Shown here piece by piece: positions 35,960 through 45,530 of a DNA stretch of 64,000 nucleotides. Position numbers and translations under genes: made by a program. The notes under the pieces are model-generated. The model made no database searches, was not told where the DNA came from, and worked only from the letters and a program-made list of their open reading frames with translations. The DNA is from Saccharibacillus sp. JS10 (GTDB lineage: Bacteria; Bacillota; Bacilli; Paenibacillales; Paenibacillaceae): the NCBI RefSeq assembly GCF_024436065.1, contig NZ_JANFNS010000001.1, positions 124,001 to 188,000 on the forward strand, in the 5' to 3' direction. Within the stretch, counting starts at the first letter, position 1, and every line of letters begins with the position of its first letter.

Positions 35960-37084
35960 ATGCAAAGTCCAGTGATCGGCACAACCCGAACAAAACCGCC
36001 TTTCCGCTGTGATCTAGTGGGTAGCTTTTTGCGACCGCCAGAGCTGATTGAAGCTCGGAAGCTACATCGGGAAGGATTGCTTTCGGATGAAGGATTAACC
36101 GAACTTGAGACAGCAGAGATCATTAAGCTGATCGATCGGCAAAAAGAGGTTGGGCTTTCTGTAGTCACCGACGGAGAATATCGGCGTTCGTGGTGGCATC
36201 TTGATTTCTTTTTTGGAGTAGAAGGTACGGAGAAGATTGATTTGAACGTTGCAGCAGGGCGAGCCGAAGCCAAGCAACGTGCAGAAACATTCCGTGTTTC
36301 GAATAAAATTTCTTTTGGCGACCATCCGATGCTTCGGCATTTCGAGTCCTTGCGCGAGTTGGCAGCCGGAAGCGGCATGATGCCCAAAATGACGATTCCT
36401 TCGCCGTCGCTGTTCCATTTTGTCCAGCGTTATAATGGTGGCGAAGCGTATTCCAATGACGAAGAGTTGTTTGCAGATATTGTTCAAGTCTACCGAGATA
36501 CGATCCAAGCTTTTTATGATGCCGGTTGTCGGTATTTACAGATGGATGATACGTCTTGGGGAACTTTGTGCAGCTTGCTGCATCGTACACAGCTACGGAG
36601 TCAAGGCACCGACCCGGATCAACTCGCGGCAGATTATGTCCGTTTGATCAATGAGTCGATCGCTTTGCGTCCCAGCGATATGACGATTGCGCTGCATGTA
36701 TGCCGGGGGAACTTTCACTCGACGTGGTTCGCTTCGGGCGGATATGAACCGGTAGCTGAAGCTTTATTCGGCGGCTGCAAAGTCGATGTCTTCTTCCTCG
36801 AATACGACAATGAACGGGCAGGTGGATTCGAGCCGCTGCGTTTTATCCAAGATCAGTTCGTCGTATTGGGGCTTGTGACAACCAAGCACGGCGGTCTTGA
36901 AAGCAAAGAAGCGTTAAAAGCTCGGATCGCCGAAGCTTCGGCTTTCGTTCCGCTGGATCAGCTTTGTCTCAGTACACAGTGCGGATTCGCTTCGACAGAA
37001 GAAGGAAATCTGCTGACCGAAGACGAACAATGGGAAAAAATTCGCTTGGTTGTAGAGACAGCGGCAGAGGTTTGGAGTCAATAA
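35960..37084 (+). CDS. MetE C-terminal-domain methyltransferase (YxjG/YxjH-like)
   Basis: 374 residues, cobalamin-independent methionine synthase catalytic domain only. 'FRCDLVGSFLRPPELIEAR', 'SVVTDGEYRRSWWHLDFF' and the zinc ligands in 'ALHVCRGNF' (His, Cys) and 'QLCLSTQCGFASTEEG' (Cys) are all present. Homologues YxjG and YxjH transfer a methyl group to homocysteine or related thiols. The missing N-terminal half of MetE means the folate partner may differ. CAGGAGGCG precedes the ATG. It is the second gene of a LysR operon, closed by a perfect terminator. Confidence 0.87.
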   Translation: MQSPVIGTTRTKPPFRCDLVGSFLRPPELIEARKLHREGLLSDEGLTELETAEIIKLIDRQKEVGLSVVTDGEYRRSWWHLDFFFGVEGTEKIDLNVAAGRAEAKQRAETFRVSNKISFGDHPMLRHFESLRELAAGSGMMPKMTIPSPSLFHFVQRYNGGEAYSNDEELFADIVQVYRDTIQAFYDAGCRYLQMDDTSWGTLCSLLHRTQLRSQGTDPDQLAADYVRLINESIALRPSDMTIALHVCRGNFHSTWFASGGYEPVAEALFGGCKVDVFFLEYDNERAGGFEPLRFIQDQFVVLGLVTTKHGGLESKEALKARIAEASAFVPLDQLCLSTQCGFASTEEGNLLTEDEQWEKIRLVVETAAEVWSQ

Positions 37085-37115
37085 ATACAGTCTTTTTAAG
37101 CTTGAATATATAGCC

Positions 37116-37147
37116 AAGTCCCGGTTCTGAGAACCGGGACTTTTTTT
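37116..37147 (+). terminator. Rho-independent terminator
   Basis: Perfect 12-bp stem AAGTCCCGGTTC/GAACCGGGACTT with TGA loop and a T run. Confidence 0.92.
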
Positions 37148-37265
37148 ATGCGGTAAATAGGAGTACAATAGGGAACCAAATACACAGGCGGCACGGATTT
37201 TGCTTCAACGTAAGCGTTGGGTTTAAGTCGATCTGGCTGCAAGGAGAAGGAGCGAAGAAAAATTT

Positions 37266-37673
37266 ATGAATGTTCATATTCCCGATAATGCCCGGCGCGA
37301 CCTCGCGTTAGTAGGCTGTCCGCAATGTATGTTTCGATTTGAAATCCCGAACTACAGATTGGGTATGCGTCATCGATGCCCGGAATGCGAAGCGGCGATC
37401 AAGCCCAAATATGTCCGGCGAGCACTCGATTGCGGCTATTCGCTGAGCTATCATACTTTTCTTCAGCTTATCACCATGCGCCCTTATCGCGACGAGATCG
37501 TTCCGTTAATTGGAGCTTGGTTCGGATATAGCGTTGAATATCAAGGTCGGACGTTGTCGGTGCGAAATGCGGCAGGGCATCCGGTGGATACCGAGACCAT
37601 GCACGAAATGATCCAGTCCAGCAGTCGGTGGCAAGAGATTTTATACCGCAAAGCCGGGAAGTTTTTCAGATAA
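37266..37673 (+). CDS. Zinc-ribbon-like hypothetical protein
   Basis: 135 residues, not recognised by name. The N-terminal third contains a probable zinc ribbon: 'GCPQCMFRFEIPNYRLGMRH' with CPxC, and 'RCPECEAAI' with CPxC. The rest is basic and soluble ('KPKYVRRALDCGYSLSYHTF'). The upstream ribosome site is AGGAGAAGGAGCG at a long distance. A strong bidirectional terminator separates it from the convergent diguanylate cyclase. Function unknown. An MJ0042-type or FYDLN-like zinc-finger start is possible. Confidence 0.68.
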   Translation: MNVHIPDNARRDLALVGCPQCMFRFEIPNYRLGMRHRCPECEAAIKPKYVRRALDCGYSLSYHTFLQLITMRPYRDEIVPLIGAWFGYSVEYQGRTLSVRNAAGHPVDTETMHEMIQSSSRWQEILYRKAGKFFR

Positions 37674-37692
37674 AATAGAATTTGCAAATAAG

Positions 37693-37732
37693 AAAAGCCT
37701 ACCTTAGGGATTATCCTAAAGTAGGCTTTTTT
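37693..37732. terminator. Bidirectional terminator
   Basis: Stem AAAAGCCTACCTTAGG/CCTAAAGTAGGCTTTT with loop GATTAT, between convergent genes. Confidence 0.88.
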
Positions 37733-37747
37733 ACGATCTAAAAGGGG

Positions 37748-39370
37748 CTATCCTTGAAACGTCACTCGATTTTTCCCGTCTTTTTTCGATAGATACAAAC
37801 ACTCATCCGCAGTATGGATCACGTCCATCACATTTTGATTAAGACGAGTATAGAAAGCAACGCCGATACTGCATCCAATCGATAATTGATTCATTTCGAC
37901 GATAAAAGGATTGTTGATAAGCTTCAGCGTTTCGGTGGCAATCTGTTCGGCTTCGGTATAAGCGTTCTCGATTGGGCTGCGCGTGATTAGCAAAAATTCA
38001 TCGCCGCCCAAACGTACCGTGATGCCGCCTTTGGAAGTAACCTTTTGCAGACGTTGAGCGACTTTTTTGAGCAACATATCGCCGACTTGATGCCCTAATG
38101 TATCGTTAACCTTTTTGAATCCATCCAAGTCCAAATACATAAAAGACAACGTCTCGTGAGTAGGGTCAAAGCTTTCGATCGTTTTTTCCAAATAACGCTC
38201 TAACGCCAATCGATTCGGCAATTCCGTCAACTGATCGCGTAACGCTGCGTTTTCCATATGACCTAGTGCATGTTCGGTACGCAGGAGCGAATCCAGCAGA
38301 CTGCGTAAAGCGCGCGATAGACTGCGAATATCTTTGAAGCCTTTGGTTTCCGGGATTTCGGTATCATCGCCTTTACGGATACGGTCTGCCGCGGTAGTCA
38401 GTGCTCGAATCGGACGAGAAATAAATTCGGCTGTCACCAGACCCATTCCAATAAATAAGATCGAAGCTAAGGCTGCCGCTATCGCGACATCAAGGCGGAT
38501 CTGATTTACGGGTGCGAAAGCGACCGATTCAGGTTGACGAACAAGTACGGTCCATTGTAACCCCGGATAATCCAAATAACCATCGCCATAAGCGTATCCG
38601 GTCAAATACTTTTTGCCATCGTCCCATTGTTCGAGTCTCCATGAGTTTGATCCGTTTTGAGCGTTTTTGACGCTATCCAGATCCAGAGGTTGCCCTACCC
38701 AGCCGTCAGGACCGAGTAGTACCGTATTATCTTTTTTACTCACGATAAAAAGTTCGAAATTCTTATTATGTTCGATTTCGGGAGTAAGCAGTGTGCGTTC
38801 GACTTCTTTTGCCCATTCCCAACTCAGATGCGCGGCTAATACGCCGACCGTGACACCTTTATCGTTTTTGACGGCGTAACTTACATCGACAAATTGTAAC
38901 GGTTCTTTGTTCGGATTGGGTAGTAGTTTGGCAAGGAGTACGGCTTCATGTACATCCCCGGTGAAAAAGCCTTTAATCCCTTCTTGAAACACAGGGCGTT
39001 CTGCGATATTTTTCCCAACTAGAATACCGTCTGTTCCTGCTAATACATCCCCTTTGGTATCCATAAATCCGATCCATGAGAATGAAGGAAAGCTGGATTG
39101 AAGCTGATCAAGCAATGTCTGAATAGCTTTAGGATCGGAAGCTTGTTTCAGCAAATCAAGCTCGGTTAACAATTTTACTTCGCTGGCACGCGACCACATA
39201 AAGTTGTCTAGTTTGTCCGACATTTGATAAGCGGTTCCGGCTAAAGAAACTCCAATTTCTTGTTCGATCGCTTTCGTTGCGCGTTGATTGGTAATGTAGC
39301 TGAGCGTGGTGCTAAGCAGGATAACGAATGCAACGAAGATAAGAGCCAGAAAAGTCCGTATTTTGATCAT
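37748..39370 (-). CDS. Membrane diguanylate cyclase (Cache-HAMP-GGDEF)
   Basis: 540 residues from the ATG at 39370 with GGAGGG eight bases upstream (an ATG at 39400 is less likely). Membrane helix 1 about 5-27, an extracellular double-Cache-like sensor about 30-270 ('FSWIGFMDTKGDVLAGTDG', 'DVSYAVKNDKGVTVGVLAAH'), membrane helix 2 about 278-300, a HAMP linker, then a GGDEF domain starting at 'RDQLTELPNRLALERYL' with an intact GGDEF loop ('VRLGGDEFLLI'). No RxxD inhibitory site precedes the loop. It should make c-di-GMP in response to a small extracellular ligand. Confidence 0.9.
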   Translation of the reverse strand: MIKIRTFLALIFVAFVILLSTTLSYITNQRATKAIEQEIGVSLAGTAYQMSDKLDNFMWSRASEVKLLTELDLLKQASDPKAIQTLLDQLQSSFPSFSWIGFMDTKGDVLAGTDGILVGKNIAERPVFQEGIKGFFTGDVHEAVLLAKLLPNPNKEPLQFVDVSYAVKNDKGVTVGVLAAHLSWEWAKEVERTLLTPEIEHNKNFELFIVSKKDNTVLLGPDGWVGQPLDLDSVKNAQNGSNSWRLEQWDDGKKYLTGYAYGDGYLDYPGLQWTVLVRQPESVAFAPVNQIRLDVAIAAALASILFIGMGLVTAEFISRPIRALTTAADRIRKGDDTEIPETKGFKDIRSLSRALRSLLDSLLRTEHALGHMENAALRDQLTELPNRLALERYLEKTIESFDPTHETLSFMYLDLDGFKKVNDTLGHQVGDMLLKKVAQRLQKVTSKGGITVRLGGDEFLLITRSPIENAYTEAEQIATETLKLINNPFIVEMNQLSIGCSIGVAFYTRLNQNVMDVIHTADECLYLSKKDGKNRVTFQG

Positions 39371-39528
39371 AAAAAGTACCCTCCACCACGAATATGCCAA
39401 GTCTCTTACTTATATATCGTGTGGAGTAAGCCGAAAATGAATATATTTTGACTTTTTATGCTAAAATTCGACAAAAAAAGCGCTCTTCCGTAGAAGGCGC
39501 TAATGATTATTGAGTAAGTCTTGAATAA

Positions 39529-39780
39529 ATGAGTCATCTACGATCAAGCTTGATCAGGTGCAACATTGACATCATACAAATCGCACAAGTCAGTGACCAG
39601 ATTTATTTTGTTAACCAATTATCAGAAAAACTGATAGATGGTATAACAGGAAACGAATTGACCCCTTTTTACCTGTATGGTACCGTCAAGGTAGTAAAAG
39701 AAATTCTGATGAAAATACTAGGAATTCAAATGAACGGCAATCCATCGAGAACTTTTGTCGATATGAAGAAAGCCGCGTGA
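39529..39780 (+). CDS. Small hypothetical protein before cysJ
   Basis: 83 codons, not recognised. The last 40 residues look protein-like ('KVVKEILMKILGIQMNGNP'), but the ATG has no ribosome site, and the first residues overlap a region that could be leader. It ends 13 bases before the cysJ start and its stop overlaps the cysJ ribosome site (GAGGTGG). The gap 39371-39793 also holds a hairpin AGCGC-CTTC/GAAG-GCGCT at 39480-39502. It may be a real small protein coupled to cysJ, or untranslated leader. Confidence 0.35.
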   Translation: MSHLRSSLIRCNIDIIQIAQVSDQIYFVNQLSEKLIDGITGNELTPFYLYGTVKVVKEILMKILGIQMNGNPSRTFVDMKKAA

Positions 39781-39793
39781 GGTGGACCTAATC

Positions 39794-41629
39794 ATGCAAT
39801 TGAATGTAACCAACAGCCCTTTTAATGAAGAGCAAAGTCAACAACTCAATCAACTTCTTCCAACCTTAAACAGCCACCAACGTATTTGGTTAACCGGCTA
39901 CTTATCCGCGCAAGGAAGTGTCGTAGCGGAAGGCGCAGCGCCAGCTTCTCCACAAGCAGTTAATGTGCAAGCCGGAACGGTTCCAAGCACGCCTGCCGCT
40001 CCGAAAGAAGTGACGATCTTGTTCGGTTCGCAGACAGGTAACGGCACTCATTTGGCTAAAAAGCTGTCGAAACGTCTTGAAGAACAGCAGGTTAAAACAG
40101 AAATGTTGTCGATGGCGGATTTTAAACCCGCTAATTTGAAAAAATTGAGCCATCTGCTTATTATCGTCAGTACGCATGGCGAAGGCGATCCGCCGGATAA
40201 CGCGCTGGCTTTCCATGAATTTTTGTATAGCAAACGTGCGCCGAAGCTCGAAAACCTAAGTTTTTCGGTGTTGGCGTTGGGCGATACCTCTTACGAGTTC
40301 TTTTGCCAGACCGGCAAAGACTTCGATACCCGCCTTGCTGAATTAGGAGCTTCACGTCTTGCCGAGCGAGTCGATTGCGATGTGGATTTCGACGAATCGG
40401 CAGGGGAATGGATGCAATCGGTCACGCAAGCACTAAGCGCAGCTCCGGCGGCTGATAGCGCGACTACGAATGCAGCGTCTCCGGTAAGTACAGATAGCGA
40501 ATCGGAATACTCGCGCAGTAATCCTTTTGCAGCAGAAGTGTTAGAGAACTTGAATCTGAATGGTCGAGGTTCTGTACGCGAGACGCGTCATTTGGAGTTA
40601 TCGCTCGAAGGTTCAGGTTTGACGTATGAACCGGGCGACAGCTTGGGCGTCTATCCAGAAAATCATCCGCGCCTCGTCGACGAAATCATCGAAGCGATGG
40701 AATGGAATGCCGAAGAAGTCGTGAATACCGGCAAAAACGGTACAGCTTCTTTGCGCGAAGCACTGCATCGATATTATGAAATTACGATCTTGACGAAGCC
40801 TCTTGTCGAACAAATCGCGAAGCTTACGGGGAACGAAGCTTTGGCGACATTGACCGCACCAGAATCGGCAGATGCGCTAAGAGCTTATATCCATGAACAC
40901 GATCTATTGGATCTTATTGTTGATTATCAATTAAAAGGAGTCTCGGCGGCTGAATTTACAAGTGTACTTCGTAAAATTCCTGCTCGCTTATACTCAATTG
41001 CAAGCAGTTCCAAAGCAACTCCGGACGAAGTGCATTTGACTGTACGTACCGTGCGTTACGCTTGTGGCGGTCGCGACCGTTACGGCGTATGCTCGGTGCA
41101 AATGGCAGAACGATTAGAGCCGGGCGATACGCTACCGGTATTTATCCAGCACAATCCGAATTTCAAATTGCCCGAAAATCCAGATACGCCAATCATTATG
41201 ATTGGACCGGGTACAGGCGTTGCTCCTTTCCGTTCGTTCTTGGCAGAACGCGAAGAAAGCGGAGCTGAGGGCAAAACATGGATGTTCTACGGCGATCAAC
41301 ATTTTGCGACCGATTTCTTGTACCAAACAGAGTGGCAGCGTTGGATTAAAGACGGTGTATTAACGAAGATGGATGTGGCGTTCTCCCGTGATACGGAAGA
41401 AAAAGTATATGTCCAGCACCGGATGTTAGAAAAAAGCCAAGAGTTGTACGAATGGATCAACAATGGGGCAGCGATCTATGTTTGCGGAGACGAAAAACAT
41501 ATGGCGCATGACGTTCATACCACGCTTGAGACGATCATCGCGCAAGGCGGCGGCTTAAGCCCGGAGCAAGCTTCGGAGTATCTACTTCAATTGCAGCAAG
41601 AAAAACGTTATCAACGTGACGTATATTAA
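39794..41629 (+). CDS. cysJ: Assimilatory sulfite reductase, flavoprotein (alpha) subunit
   Basis: NADPH-to-hemoprotein electron transfer in reduction of sulfite to sulfide. 611 residues from the ATG at 39794 with GAGGTGG eight bases upstream. The flavodoxin domain has the FMN loop 'ILFGSQTGNGTHLAKKLSKR'. An FNR-type connecting and FAD domain ('RLYSIASSSKATPDEVHLTV') follows, then the NADPH site 'IIMIGPGTGVAPFRSFLAER' and the C-terminal 'VYVCGDEKHMAHDVH'-like segment (here 'IYVCGDEKHMA'). The C terminus 'RYQRDVY' is the usual CysJ ending. It is followed by cysI. It complements cysK at 3.4 kb. Confidence 0.94.
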   Translation: MQLNVTNSPFNEEQSQQLNQLLPTLNSHQRIWLTGYLSAQGSVVAEGAAPASPQAVNVQAGTVPSTPAAPKEVTILFGSQTGNGTHLAKKLSKRLEEQQVKTEMLSMADFKPANLKKLSHLLIIVSTHGEGDPPDNALAFHEFLYSKRAPKLENLSFSVLALGDTSYEFFCQTGKDFDTRLAELGASRLAERVDCDVDFDESAGEWMQSVTQALSAAPAADSATTNAASPVSTDSESEYSRSNPFAAEVLENLNLNGRGSVRETRHLELSLEGSGLTYEPGDSLGVYPENHPRLVDEIIEAMEWNAEEVVNTGKNGTASLREALHRYYEITILTKPLVEQIAKLTGNEALATLTAPESADALRAYIHEHDLLDLIVDYQLKGVSAAEFTSVLRKIPARLYSIASSSKATPDEVHLTVRTVRYACGGRDRYGVCSVQMAERLEPGDTLPVFIQHNPNFKLPENPDTPIIMIGPGTGVAPFRSFLAEREESGAEGKTWMFYGDQHFATDFLYQTEWQRWIKDGVLTKMDVAFSRDTEEKVYVQHRMLEKSQELYEWINNGAAIYVCGDEKHMAHDVHTTLETIIAQGGGLSPEQASEYLLQLQQEKRYQRDVY

Positions 41630-41707
41630 AAATGAAATGACGGATGATCAGCAACGGTCATAGTGGTCGTGGTCAAAACGCTGGGAAAGCGAAAGGGGAA
41701 GCTTGAG

Positions 41708-43435
41708 ATGACGCAAGAAACCGAATGGAAAAAGTATCCGCCGCATGATCGTCCGCATAGTGACGTTGAAGATATTAAACGGAACAGCGATTATTTACGT
41801 GGAAGTCTGGTCGAGACGCTTAAAGATCCGCTAACGGGCTCGATTCCGGAAGACGACAATCGCTTAATGAAGCATCACGGCAGTTATATGCAAGACGACC
41901 GCGATTTGCGCAATGAGCGCAGCAAGTCGAAGCTTGAGCCTGCTTATCAATTTATGCTTCGTGTGCGCGCCGCTGGCGGTGTCGTAACGCCGGAGCAATG
42001 GCTGATGATGGATCGCATTTCACATAAATACGGCAACGAGACGATTCGTTTGACCACCCGTCAATCGTTCCAGCTTCACGGCGTACTCAAATGGAATTTG
42101 AAAAATACGATTCGCGAAGTTAACGATGCGTTGCTCAGCACGCTCGCTGCTTGCGGTGACGTAAACCGGAACGTAATGTGCAATCCGAATCCGTATCAGT
42201 CGGAAGTGCATACCGAAGTCTATGAGTGGGCAGATAAAATCAGTCGTCACCTTGATCCGCATACGCGTGCTTATCACGAAATTTGGTTGGATGAAGAAAA
42301 GGTTGTCGATAGCCGTGAGCAAGACCCGGAACCGATCTACGGCCCTGTCTACTTGCCGCGTAAATTCAAGATCGGAATCGCGGTTCCTCCTTCTAACGAT
42401 GTAGACGTATACTCGCAAGACCTTGGATTTATCGCGATCGTGGAAAATAACAAACTGCTTGGGTTCAACGTTACCGTTGGCGGCGGGATGGGAATGTCGC
42501 ATGGCGACAACAAAACGTATCCGCAATTGGGTAAGCTCATTGGATTTATTACGCCAGAGCAATCGATTGATCTCGCAGAAAAAGTCGTGACGATTCAACG
42601 TGATTACGGCGACCGGGCGGTGCGTAAGCACGCACGCTTCAAATATACGATCGATGATCGCGGGCTGGATTGGTTCGTGAATGAACTGCATACTCGTCTG
42701 GGATGGGAATTGCAAGAGGCACATGATTTCAGCTTCGATCATAACGGCGATCGTTACGGCTGGATCAAAGGCAGCAACGGCAAATGGCATCAGACATTGT
42801 TTATTCAAAACGGACGGATCGCAGATTTCGATGGTTATCCGCTGATGACGGGACTGCGTGAAATTGCCAAAATCCATGATGGCGATTTCCGCCTGACCGC
42901 AAATCAAAACTTGATTATCGGCAATGTAAGCAGTCAGAAAAAGCGCCGGATCGACAATCTGATGAAGCAATATCAGTTGACAGACGGCGCACAAAATTCT
43001 GCGCTTCGCCGTAGCTCGATGGCTTGCGTATCGCTGCCGACTTGCGGGCTTGCGATGGCAGAATCCGAACGCTATCTGCCGGGCCTGATCGACAAAATCG
43101 AACCGATGCTGGAAGAAGCCGGTCTGCGCGAAAAAGAAATCGTCATTCGCATGACCGGTTGCCCGAACGGCTGCGCGCGTCCGATGCTCGCCGAACTTGC
43201 GTTTATCGGCAAAGGGCCTGGTAAATACAATATGTACTTGGGCGGCGCTCACGACGGAGCGCGCTTGAATAAGCTCTACAAAGAAAATATCGGAGAAGAA
43301 GAGATTTTGTCTTCGCTTAAGCCGATGATCGGGCGTTATGCGAAAGAACGTTTGGAAGGCGAGCATTTTGGCGACTTTACAGTGCGTTCGGGATATGTGG
43401 AAGCCGTGCATGACGGACGACAGTTCCATGCTTGA
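41708..43435 (+). CDS. cysI: Assimilatory sulfite reductase, hemoprotein (beta) subunit
   Basis: Siroheme and [4Fe-4S] subunit that reduces sulfite to sulfide using CysJ. 575 residues from the ATG at 41708 (AAAGGGGAAG upstream); the frame is open from 41663. The cluster and siroheme cysteines are in '[19 protein letters not shown]' (C-x5-C) and '[12 protein letters not shown]' (C-x3-C). Substrate-binding positive residues lie in '[11 protein letters not shown]' and 'RTNQN'-like '[13 protein letters not shown]'. It ends 78 bases after cysJ in the same operon. A large antisense open frame overlaps it but is not a gene. Confidence 0.94.
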   Translation: MTQETEWKKYPPHDRPHSDVEDIKRNSDYLRGSLVETLKDPLTGSIPEDDNRLMKHHGSYMQDDRDLRNERSKSKLEPAYQFMLRVRAAGGVVTPEQWLMMDRISHKYGNETIRLTTRQSFQLHGVLKWNLKNTIREVNDALLSTLAACGDVNRNVMCNPNPYQSEVHTEVYEWADKISRHLDPHTRAYHEIWLDEEKVVDSREQDPEPIYGPVYLPRKFKIGIAVPPSNDVDVYSQDLGFIAIVENNKLLGFNVTVGGGMGMSHGDNKTYPQLGKLIGFITPEQSIDLAEKVVTIQRDYGDRAVRKHARFKYTIDDRGLDWFVNELHTRLGWELQEAHDFSFDHNGDRYGWIKGSNGKWHQTLFIQNGRIADFDGYPLMTGLREIAKIHDGDFRLTANQNLIIGNVSSQKKRRIDNLMKQYQLTDGAQNSALRRSSMACVSLPTCGLAMAESERYLPGLIDKIEPMLEEAGLREKEIVIRMTGCPNGCARPMLAELAFIGKGPGKYNMYLGGAHDGARLNKLYKENIGEEEILSSLKPMIGRYAKERLEGEHFGDFTVRSGYVEAVHDGRQFHA

Positions 43436-43454
43436 TTTTAAATAGTGAAATAGG

Positions 43455-43502
43455 AAAGACGGAAAGCCAGACCGAGAGGTTGAAGCTTTTCGTCTTTTTT
43501 AT
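43455..43502 (+). terminator. Rho-independent terminator after cysJI
   Basis: Stem AAAGACGgAAAGC/GCTTTTCGTCTTT around an 18-base loop, then TTTTT. Confidence 0.78.
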
Positions 43503-43530
43503 TTGTGCACGGGGCTTCGGGAATATTGAT

Positions 43531-43560
43531 TGCGGTCGCTTGTTGAAATGGGGAAAAGAT
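43531..43560. repeat. Fragment D of the palindromic repeat family
   Basis: Bases 43533-43549 (CGGTCGCTTGTTGAAAT) are an exact 17-base match, on the opposite strand, to 30610-30626 in repeat copy C; the match continues weakly through GGGGAAAAGATT. The rest of the element, including the second arm and stems, is absent, so this looks like a truncated copy. Confidence 0.4.
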
Positions 43561-43646
43561 TAAAAGTAAAAGCGGAAAAGAGATCAGGCAAGAAATATAG
43601 TAAAAAATGTTTGCTTGCTTTTTGACATGGTTAAATAATAGTGAGG

Positions 43647-43675
43647 TTGACTTCCTGTATATACAAGCGTAAAAT
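43647..43675 (+). promoter_or_regulatory. Promoter of the trehalose operon
   Basis: TTGACT (43647-43652), 17-base spacer, TAAAAT (43670-43675). The first TreR operator sits in the spacer. Confidence 0.7.
43656..43665. promoter_or_regulatory. TreR operator 1
   Basis: TGTATATACA palindrome (extended TTGTATATACAA-like in B. subtilis TreR sites). It lies between -35 and -10, so bound TreR would block RNA polymerase. Confidence 0.75.
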
Positions 43676-43692
43676 TTCTTTCGAGAGTAACT

Positions 43693-43702
43693 TGTATATA
43701 CA
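43693..43702. promoter_or_regulatory. TreR operator 2
   Basis: Second TGTATATACA within CTTGTATATACATG, 37 bases downstream of operator 1. The two-operator layout matches trehalose operons of Bacillus. Confidence 0.75.
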
Positions 43703-43794
43703 TGAAGGGTATAAGGCTATGGTACTTCGCGATCGGTAATCGGACGTCCGAGAAGTCTATGGTCTGTGGATATGCCCGAAGGAGGTACGAAGTA

Positions 43795-45504
43795 ATGACA
43801 ACCAAAAGTTTAGAAAACCAAGCACAATGGTGGCGCAAATCGACCGTTTATCAGGTCTATCCACGAAGCTTCAACGATACGACGGGAAGCGGAATCGGCG
43901 ATATTCGCGGATTGACTGAAAAACTCGATTACCTGCAAGATCTCGGGATTGATATTGTATGGCTCCAACCTGTCTATAATTCACCGCAAAACGATAACGG
44001 ATACGACGTATCGGATTATCGCTCCATTGATCCGATGTATGGAACGATGGACGATTTCGATGAATTGATGGACGAGTTGCGCAAGCGGGATATGCACCTG
44101 ATGTTGGATATCGTGGTGAATCATTCGTCAACCGAACATGAATGGTTCCAGCAATCACGGTTATCCAAAGATAATCCGTACCGCGATTATTACATCTGGC
44201 GTGACCCGGCACCGGGCGGAGGCGTTCCAAACAATTGGCAATCCAAATTCGGCGGTTCGGCTTGGCAATATGACGAAGCGACAGGGCAATACTTTTTGGC
44301 GCTATTCGACAAAACGCAAGCCGATCTGAATTGGGAAAACAAGCAGGTGCGCAAAGAAGCTGCGGATTTAATGCGGTTTTGGGCAGACAAAGGTGTAGAT
44401 GGTTTTCGGATGGATGTTATTAATTTGATTTCCAAAGATCAAAACTTCCCAGACGATGACGGTTCGATCATGACGGGAGACGGACGGCGTTACTATACGG
44501 ATGGACCGAAGGTACACGAATACATCAAAGAGTTATATGAGCAAGTATACGGTCCATACGATCTGGTAACGGTCGGAGAAATGTCCTCGACTACGATGCA
44601 ACATTGTATTCGATACTCGAATCCTGAAGAACGCGAATTTTCGATGACATTCAACTTCCACCATCTCAAAGTCGATTATCCGCAAGGGAAAAAGTGGGAA
44701 CTGATGCCGTACGATTTTGAAGCGTTAAAAGGTCTACTGTCTTCTTGGCAAGTCGGGATGAACGAAGGCGGAGGTTGGAACGCGCTATTTTGGAACAACC
44801 ACGACCAACCGCGCGCGCTTTCCCGCTTCGCCGACGACGGGCAGTGCCGAGTCGCGAGCGCCAAAATGCTCGCAACTACGTTACATGGCCTTCAAGGAAC
44901 GCCGTATGTTTTTCAGGGAGAAGAGATCGGCATGCCGAACCCGAATTGGAACGACATCTCCGAATTCCGCGATATTGAATCCACCAATATGTACCGGATC
45001 ATGATGGAGATGGGCAAAACAGAATCCGAAGCTTTCGATATTATCTCCAAGCGTTCCCGAGACAATGCGCGTACACCGATGCAATGGAATTATGGCGGGC
45101 AGGCAGGATTCACGGACGGAACGCCGTGGATCAAAGTCGACGAACGGTATCCGGAGATCAATGTAAAAATGCAGCGTGAAGATCCATCTTCTGTTTTTCA
45201 TCATTACCGGAATCTGATTGCGCTACGCAAAACAGAACCTGTACTGATCGATGGACGTTACGTGCGACTGGACGAAGCTCATCCACAAGTGTTTGCTTAT
45301 GCACGAATCAACGATACCGATACGTTGCTCGTCTTATCGAATTTCAGTTCGGAAAAAGCCGTATTTACGCTTCCAGAAGATTATCAGTCCGTGGATCAGG
45401 GTAAGCTGGAATTAGTATCCGGTAATTCGGATCAGCCGCCAGTATGGGGCAAGCAGATTACGCTGGATGCGTATGGCTCGTTTATGTGGATTATCCGGGG
45501 GTAA
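43795..45504 (+). CDS. treA: Trehalose-6-phosphate hydrolase (GH13)
   Basis: Phospho-alpha-1,1-glucosidase that splits imported trehalose 6-phosphate to glucose and glucose 6-phosphate. 569 residues from the ATG at 43795, with GAAGGAGG upstream; the frame is open from 43702. GH13 motifs: 'DIVVNHSSTEHEWF' (region I), 'VDGFRMDVINLISK' (region II, nucleophile Asp), 'LVTVGEMSS' (region III, Glu acid/base), 'FWNNHDQPR' (region IV). Phosphotrehalase-type features ('SAWQYDEATGQYFLALFD') distinguish it from simple oligo-1,6-glucosidases. Operon order here is treA-treP-treR, while B. subtilis has treP first. Confidence 0.92.
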   Translation: MTTKSLENQAQWWRKSTVYQVYPRSFNDTTGSGIGDIRGLTEKLDYLQDLGIDIVWLQPVYNSPQNDNGYDVSDYRSIDPMYGTMDDFDELMDELRKRDMHLMLDIVVNHSSTEHEWFQQSRLSKDNPYRDYYIWRDPAPGGGVPNNWQSKFGGSAWQYDEATGQYFLALFDKTQADLNWENKQVRKEAADLMRFWADKGVDGFRMDVINLISKDQNFPDDDGSIMTGDGRRYYTDGPKVHEYIKELYEQVYGPYDLVTVGEMSSTTMQHCIRYSNPEEREFSMTFNFHHLKVDYPQGKKWELMPYDFEALKGLLSSWQVGMNEGGGWNALFWNNHDQPRALSRFADDGQCRVASAKMLATTLHGLQGTPYVFQGEEIGMPNPNWNDISEFRDIESTNMYRIMMEMGKTESEAFDIISKRSRDNARTPMQWNYGGQAGFTDGTPWIKVDERYPEINVKMQREDPSSVFHHYRNLIALRKTEPVLIDGRYVRLDEAHPQVFAYARINDTDTLLVLSNFSSEKAVFTLPEDYQSVDQGKLELVSGNSDQPPVWGKQITLDAYGSFMWIIRG

Positions 45505-45530
45505 ATCCCCCGGCATTTCATCTTTGAAGA

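Noticed and set aside
42020-43429. 469-codon antisense open frame across cysI
   Set aside because: It lies wholly inside the well-supported cysI gene, has a biased composition from the complementary codons (many His, Phe, Arg) and no ribosome site.
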